DNA from: Fuscovulum ytuae
Lineage (GTDB): Bacteria; Pseudomonadota; Alphaproteobacteria; Rhodobacterales; Rhodobacteraceae
NCBI RefSeq assembly: GCF_029953595.1
Contig: NZ_CP124535.1
Coordinates: 558,001-622,000, forward strand
Reading direction: 5' to 3'
Length of the DNA: 64,000 bases
The translations under genes and the position numbers were made by a program. Shown here one piece after another: positions 59,881 to 64,000 of this stretch. The notes beneath the pieces are model-generated. The model was given only the letters and a program-made list of their open reading frames with translations, ran no database searches and had not been told where the DNA came from. Positions within the stretch are counted from its first letter, which is position 1. Every line of letters begins with the position of its first letter.

Positions 59881-60876
59881 TCAGCGGGCGGCTTTTCCGC
59901 TTTTGCTGCCCTTGGCGGGGGCAGGCTTGGCTGGTGTCGCAGTCGCAGCCGCTGTGGCTGTCGCTTCGGCGCGGCGCAGTTGTTCGTCATCGGACAGAAA
60001 GCGTTCCGGCATCAGGTCGACATACGCCGCTGGCAGATCTTCGGCACAAGCTCCGCGTCGGACGAGTTCGTCCAGCGTCCAAAGGACGAGGCTGTGACTG
60101 CCAAAGACCGAGCCGGCAAGAAGAGCAAGATGCATCAGCTGCCCGTCGGACCAATCGGCGGCGTGGCCGGGGTGGCGGATATAGACGCCATCGCCGTCGA
60201 TCAGTTGGTCGCCCGCCCGACGCCGGCTTAGCCTTCCTGCCTGCGAACTGGGCATAACGATGGATTTGTTGAACATGAAGCGGTGTAGCATGAAGCCCTG
60301 ATCGCGCAGGGCGCAATCCACACCGCCAACCATCGGTTCCCCATCGTATAGTTGCAGGTAGCGCAGTTCGACGATCACCACCATGGTTTCGGCGAGGGTC
60401 TTTCGGGCATGGTCGAAGACGAGTTTTTCGCCGCCCTGGATATCGATCTTCAAAAGGTCGCAAGGGCCAAGATCGGGTATTCCGTCAAGCGAGACCGTGT
60501 CCATTGCTTCGATCCGGTCGACGCGGCACCAACGGGGGCGGGCAATCGCCTCGTAGGTCGGAAGATAGGGGGGGTAGATGGACGTGAATCCATCGACGTT
60601 GAAGAGATGCAGGTTCTGGGTTTTCCCATCGCCGACCGCGAAGGGGAAATAGGTTTCATTCGGGCCCTTTTGCTTTTGCAAGGCGGCAAAGGCGTGTTGC
60701 TGGGGTTCAAAGCCCGTAATCGTGCAGCCGCCTGCCTGCAGCAAAGATGTGTAAGGGGCAGGGTGAATCGGATTCGCCCCGACATCGATCACGGCCGTGC
60801 GCCTTGGAAAAGGCAGCCGGTCTAGCAGCAGCCGAGCGGCAGGTGGCAGATCGGATCTATCGGTGGGATCGGACAT
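59881..60876 (-). CDS. FkbM family methyltransferase, copy 1
   Basis: A 331-residue SAM-dependent methyltransferase. The SAM motif is AVIDVGANPIHPAPYTSLL, and LGPCDLLKIDIQGGEKLVFDHARKTLA carries the second FkbM motif. It then continues with DGEPMVGGVDCALRDQGFM. After the enzyme domain comes an Ala/Pro/Lys-rich tail of about 30 residues ending SKSGKAAR. FkbM enzymes methylate sugars or natural products. It is probably co-transcribed with the second FkbM gene and UPF0303. The substrate is unknown. Confidence 0.87.
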   Translation of the reverse strand: MSDPTDRSDLPPAARLLLDRLPFPRRTAVIDVGANPIHPAPYTSLLQAGGCTITGFEPQQHAFAALQKQKGPNETYFPFAVGDGKTQNLHLFNVDGFTSIYPPYLPTYEAIARPRWCRVDRIEAMDTVSLDGIPDLGPCDLLKIDIQGGEKLVFDHARKTLAETMVVIVELRYLQLYDGEPMVGGVDCALRDQGFMLHRFMFNKSIVMPSSQAGRLSRRRAGDQLIDGDGVYIRHPGHAADWSDGQLMHLALLAGSVFGSHSLVLWTLDELVRRGACAEDLPAAYVDLMPERFLSDDEQLRRAEATATAAATATPAKPAPAKGSKSGKAAR

Positions 60877-61064
60877 CGCGCGGCACATCCATACACTTGA
60901 ACACTGCCCCCAAGTTTAGGGGAAAGGGGGGCGGTTGAATAGCAGAAGTTGTGTCTGCTTTGCTTTTGCCGGGGAGTGATCGAGGACGCCGCAATGCCGT
61001 CATGCCACGCGCAAAGCCAGCCCGACAAGGTTGCCAGCGCGGAGTGCTTTGCGGGGGGGGGCGG

Positions 61065-61952
61065 TCAGGATTTGCGTTTACCCGAAGCGGAGGGCGCCTT
61101 GCGGGCTGCGGGCGGGGGCGAAGGTTCTGGCGGCGAAGGTTGCGGTGGCTTTTCCACAGGGGCAGCCACTGCCTCTGCGGGTTGTGCGTCGCGGCGGCGG
61201 TGGGGCATGATCAGATAGTTTTCATTGCCGCGCCCACGGCGGAACCGGGCGCGCGTGACATAGGCGTTGTCGTCGACCCATTGGCGAAAGGCCGTTCGGT
61301 TGGCATCGTCGACTTCCACGAAAAAGACGGGGCGACTGCGTTCGACCAGCGCGGAAAGACCGCCGAGGACGGACATTTCCATCCCCTCGACATCGATCTT
61401 GACGAAATCAGGGGTCACATCTGCCAGCAGATCATCCCCCCGGCGCAGGCTGATGCTGCCGCCTTCGGTGTTGCCGTCTTCGACCTGTTGGATCTTGCCG
61501 CCGCCCAAGTTGCGACGGCGAGCCTTGATCATGAGGCCATCCTCATCCCGCTCGGCCAGACCAAAGCCAAGCCGTGTTGTGTCGCAGCGATCCAGCAGAC
61601 CGTTCAGTCCCAGATTGGTGAGCAGGATGTCGATTGCCAGCGGGTTGGGTTCGCACAGGACCACGCGCGCGGCGTGCAGGAATTTCAGCGCGTAAATCGC
61701 GTGATTTCCGACATTCGCGCCAATATCAAGAAACACTGCCCCCGGCGGGCACCATTGGCGGATGATCTCAAGCTCTTCGGCCTCATAGAACTGGCCCGTG
61801 GCTTGTACCTTTTGGATGGTGTCGCGTGGGTCGGCGATGAAGAATTGCACCGCTTGGCCGTGGATGATGCTGCGCACCACTTGGCCTGGGGCCGTGATCG
61901 TCAGCCTTTCGTTTGCCACCGGCTCTAGCCTGTGCCGTCCGCCTTGTGCCAC
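61065..61952 (-). CDS. FkbM family methyltransferase, copy 2
   Basis: A 295-residue FkbM enzyme starting with GTG; GGAGG lies seven bases upstream. SAM motif AVFLDIGANVGNHAIYALKFL, acidic EPNPLAIDILLTNL, and VKIDVEGMEMSVLGGLSALVERSRPVFFVEV are present. The last 40 residues are Pro/Ala/Lys-rich and end ASGKRKS. It is not a recent duplicate of the first FkbM gene, since the cores differ, but both share the same kind of tail. A glycan target is likely by family, not proven. Confidence 0.87.
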   Translation of the reverse strand: MAQGGRHRLEPVANERLTITAPGQVVRSIIHGQAVQFFIADPRDTIQKVQATGQFYEAEELEIIRQWCPPGAVFLDIGANVGNHAIYALKFLHAARVVLCEPNPLAIDILLTNLGLNGLLDRCDTTRLGFGLAERDEDGLMIKARRRNLGGGKIQQVEDGNTEGGSISLRRGDDLLADVTPDFVKIDVEGMEMSVLGGLSALVERSRPVFFVEVDDANRTAFRQWVDDNAYVTRARFRRGRGNENYLIMPHRRRDAQPAEAVAAPVEKPPQPSPPEPSPPPAARKAPSASGKRKS

Positions 61953-62055
61953 GATGAGGCCTCCGATTTACCCGCACCAACGATAGCTATCTAGGAAGCA
62001 AGGGGCCGTAAGGTCAATGCCGCCCAGATAAGGCAGGACGGGTGAGGAATTGCCG

Positions 62056-62703
62056 TCACAGCGCGCCGATGCCGCGCAGGATGATCTGCTTCACGCTTTC
62101 GGTGGCCTCGTGCCATTGTTTGTCGGTGAGAGGCTTTCCGCCGTTCAACGTTTCGATCTGATGACCGAAATCGGCGTAATGCTGAGTGGTGGCCCAGAGC
62201 ATGTAAAGCAGGTGGCGCGGGTCGATGGGGGCCATCTTGCCTTCGTCGATCCAGCGCTGGATGAGGCCCATGCGGCCTTCGGTCCAATCGCGCAAGGTGG
62301 TTTCGAGATAATCCTGAATGACAGGCGCGCCATGCATCACTTCGGCCGCCCAGACCTTCGATCCGTGGGGGTGGCGGCGCGAGATATCCATCTTCGCCTC
62401 GATATAGGCGCCGATGCCTTCGATGGGACCTTCGGCGGCGTCGAAAGAGGCGGCGGCGTCGAGCCAAATCTCAAAGATATTTTGCACGACGCGGCGATAG
62501 AGCGCCTCTTTCGTGGGGAAGTAGTAATGCAGGTTCGCCTTGGGCAAACCCGCCATGTCGGCGATCAGTTGCATGGTCGCCCCGCCGAAGCCGGCCTCGG
62601 CGAATACCTTTTCGGCGGCCTCGAGGATGAGGCGTTCATTCTGTTGCCTGATATCCGTGCGGCGACCGGAGCGGATGCGCGAAATGCGGGCAGTGTCGGG
62701 CAT
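62056..62703 (-). CDS. RutR-like TetR family regulator, copy 2
   Basis: A 215-residue TetR regulator with HTH ATMQLIADMAGLPKANLHYYFPTKEALY and a RutR-type C-terminal domain (WAAEVMHGAPVIQDYL, DPRHLLYMLWATTQHYADFGHQI). It is divergent from the N-carbamoyl-amidohydrolase gene, and two RutR-like boxes lie between their starts. It is therefore the likely local repressor of the pyrimidine-degradation gene and of itself. It resembles the copy at 58488 in the ligand domain. Confidence 0.88.
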   Translation of the reverse strand: MPDTARISRIRSGRRTDIRQQNERLILEAAEKVFAEAGFGGATMQLIADMAGLPKANLHYYFPTKEALYRRVVQNIFEIWLDAAASFDAAEGPIEGIGAYIEAKMDISRRHPHGSKVWAAEVMHGAPVIQDYLETTLRDWTEGRMGLIQRWIDEGKMAPIDPRHLLYMLWATTQHYADFGHQIETLNGGKPLTDKQWHEATESVKQIILRGIGAL

Positions 62704-62721
62704 TCGTCCCCGTGATTTTCG

Positions 62722-62771
62722 TTGACCGTATGGTCAGGTTGTGATGGCCTTCGTATTGACCATACGGTCAG
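62722..62771. promoter_or_regulatory. Pair of RutR-type operators
   Basis: Two 16-base sites, TTGACCGTATGGTCAG at 62722 and TTGACCATACGGTCAG at 62756, fit the known RutR pattern TTGACC-N4-GGTCAA in 11 of 12 specified positions each. Their centres are 34 bases apart, about three helical turns. They lie between the divergent regulator and amidohydrolase starts. Confidence 0.85.
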
Positions 62772-62838
62772 GAAGCGAGTCGATCAACGACGTGGGTCAG
62801 CAGGCCGTCAGAGCCTTCGGCGCACAGGGAGAATACCG

Positions 62839-64000
62839 ATGCCGGCACCGGGAGAGAACCTGCGGATCAATTCCGCGCGGCTGTGGGACAGTCTGGAAGA
62901 GATGGCCAAGATCGGCCCCGGTGTGGCGGGCGGCTGCAACCGCCAGACCCTGACGGATGCCGACAGTGAAGGGCGGCATCTGTTCCAGCGTTGGTGTGAG
63001 GCGGCAGGGATGACCATGGGTGTGGATACCATGGGCAATATGTTTGCGACACGGGCGGGGACGGATGCGGATGCGCTGCCCGTCTATATGGGATCGCATT
63101 TGGACACCCAACCGACGGGCGGGAAATATGACGGGGTGCTGGGGGTCTTGGGCGCGCTGGAGGTGGTGCGCACGATGAACGACATGGGCGTGCGGACTAA
63201 GCGGCCCATCGTGGTGACGAACTGGACGAATGAGGAAGGCGCGCGTTTTGCGCCGGCGATGCTGGCCAGTGGGGTTTTTGCGGGCATCCATACCGAGGAT
63301 TATGCCAAGGGACGCCGCGATATGGACGGCAAGGTTTTTGGCGAAGAATTGGCGCGCATCGGTTGGGTCGGTGACGAAAAGGTCGGTGCGCGCAAGATGC
63401 ATGCGATGCTGGAGTTGCATATCGAACAAGGTCCAATCTTGGAGGCCGAGGGGAAGACCATCGGCGTGGTGACCCATGGGCAAGGCCTCTGGTGGCTGGA
63501 GATTACCCTGACCGGGAAGGACGCCCATACCGGGTCGACGCCCATGCATATGCGGGTGAATGCTGGCCTTGGCATGGCGCGGATCACGGAACGGGTGCAT
63601 CAGATCGCGATGAGCCATCAACCCAACGCCGTGGGCGCGGTGGGGCAGGTGAAGGTCTTTCCGAATTCCCGCAACGTCATTCCGGGGAAGGTGGTCTTTA
63701 CGGTCGATATCCGGTCGCCTGAGCAGGGCAAGCTGGATGCGATGAAGGCCGAGGTGATGCGCGCGGCCCATGCTGTTGCGAAGGAGTTGGGTCTGGGCTG
63801 CGAGATCGAGGATGTGGGGCATTTCGATCCCGTGACCTTTGACCCCGGTCTGGTGTCCGTCGTGCGGGGCGCGGCGGAGCGGTTGGGCTACTCGCACATG
63901 GATATCGTGTCAGGGGCGGGCCATGATGCCTGCTGGATCAACCGCGTGGCCCCGACGGTGATGATCATGTGCCCCTGTGTGGACGGGCTGAGCCATAATG
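62839..64000 (+). CDS. Zn-dependent M20 amidohydrolase, N-carbamoyl-beta-alanine/allantoate type (3' end missing)
   Basis: The frame stays open to the window edge; 387 residues are seen and about 30 are missing. AGGGAGAA precedes the ATG by eight bases. Zinc-binding and active-site pieces are YMGSHLDTQPTGGKYDGVLGVLG, TNWTNEEGARFAPAMLASG, ELHIEQGPILEAEGK, TGKDAHTGSTPM and GAGHDACWINRVAPTVMIMCPCVDGLSHN. The family includes beta-ureidopropionase, which completes reductive uracil breakdown. Its RutR-type operators and the preTA genes nearby favour that role, though allantoate or carbamoyl-amino-acid hydrolysis is not excluded. Confidence 0.9.
   Translation, partial: MPAPGENLRINSARLWDSLEEMAKIGPGVAGGCNRQTLTDADSEGRHLFQRWCEAAGMTMGVDTMGNMFATRAGTDADALPVYMGSHLDTQPTGGKYDGVLGVLGALEVVRTMNDMGVRTKRPIVVTNWTNEEGARFAPAMLASGVFAGIHTEDYAKGRRDMDGKVFGEELARIGWVGDEKVGARKMHAMLELHIEQGPILEAEGKTIGVVTHGQGLWWLEITLTGKDAHTGSTPMHMRVNAGLGMARITERVHQIAMSHQPNAVGAVGQVKVFPNSRNVIPGKVVFTVDIRSPEQGKLDAMKAEVMRAAHAVAKELGLGCEIEDVGHFDPVTFDPGLVSVVRGAAERLGYSHMDIVSGAGHDACWINRVAPTVMIMCPCVDGLSHN

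Overview
The window reads as chromosomal DNA of an alphaproteobacterium of the order Rhodobacterales (Rhodobacteraceae/Paracoccaceae type). The support is high-GC coding sequence, the phoR-pstSCAB-phoU-phoB order, an NDUFA12-type complex I accessory gene, the order lptF-lptG-lptD-surA-pdxA-rsmA, DUF4167, DUF1499 and DUF2155 genes, RutR-type regulators beside reductive pyrimidine catabolism genes, and several short palindromic repeats scattered between genes. I cannot name the genus from sequence alone.

Layout. 1-7.0 kb: phosphate sensing and uptake (end of phoR, pstS, pstC, pstA, pstB, phoU, phoB) behind a three-repeat Pho box. 7.0-11.4 kb: nucleoside hydrolase, iron-binding periplasmic protein, MazG and an M20 amidohydrolase. 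11.4-18.2 kb: a repeat-rich gap, a class III aminotransferase, an agmatinase-family enzyme, a DUF1499 protein, prfA and prmC (release factor 1 and its methylase), then a DUF4167 protein with a long leader. 18.3-25.9 kb, minus strand: lptF, lptG, lptD, surA, pdxA, rsmA, which is outer-membrane assembly coupled to vitamin B6 synthesis and rRNA methylation. 26-30 kb: pepA, holC, a membrane-anchored aspartyl protease, MarC and a soluble PAS chemoreceptor-like protein. 30-33.3 kb: a complete arsenate operon (arsR-arsC fusion, GAPDH, arsJ) with a palindromic operator on the first start codon.

33.55-38.39 kb is a small island integrated into the 3' end of a tRNA-Asn gene. It has a 17-bp direct repeat at both ends, a tyrosine integrase next to the tRNA, a serine recombinase, a ParB-like protein, a PLD-like protein and a small exported protein. 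The presumed original terminator of the tRNA now lies on the far side of the island.

38.5-50 kb: an MBL-fold hydrolase, an EnvZ-like kinase, a CAP-domain protein, the ynjBCD ABC transporter of unknown substrate, a CDP-alcohol phosphatidyltransferase, a photolyase/cryptochrome-like protein with inverted domain order, clpP and clpX, and a WYL regulator facing a RidA-family gene. 50.6-54.5 kb: NDUFA12, mlaD, DUF2155, aat, accC and accB. 54.7-64 kb: preT, dedA, preA, two RutR-type regulators, small proteins, two FkbM methyltransferases and the start of a carbamoyl-amidohydrolase. preT/preA and the last gene fit the first and third steps of reductive uracil/thymine breakdown. Two near-perfect RutR boxes lie before the hydrolase gene and a degenerate relative lies before preT.

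No rRNA operon and no CRISPR array is present. The items most worth following up are the tRNA-Asn island and its cargo, a stack of three perfect hairpins after preA, a 54-bp repeat present twice in opposite orientation, a 297-bp element with long inverted ends, the domain-inverted photolyase and a 29-residue membrane peptide.
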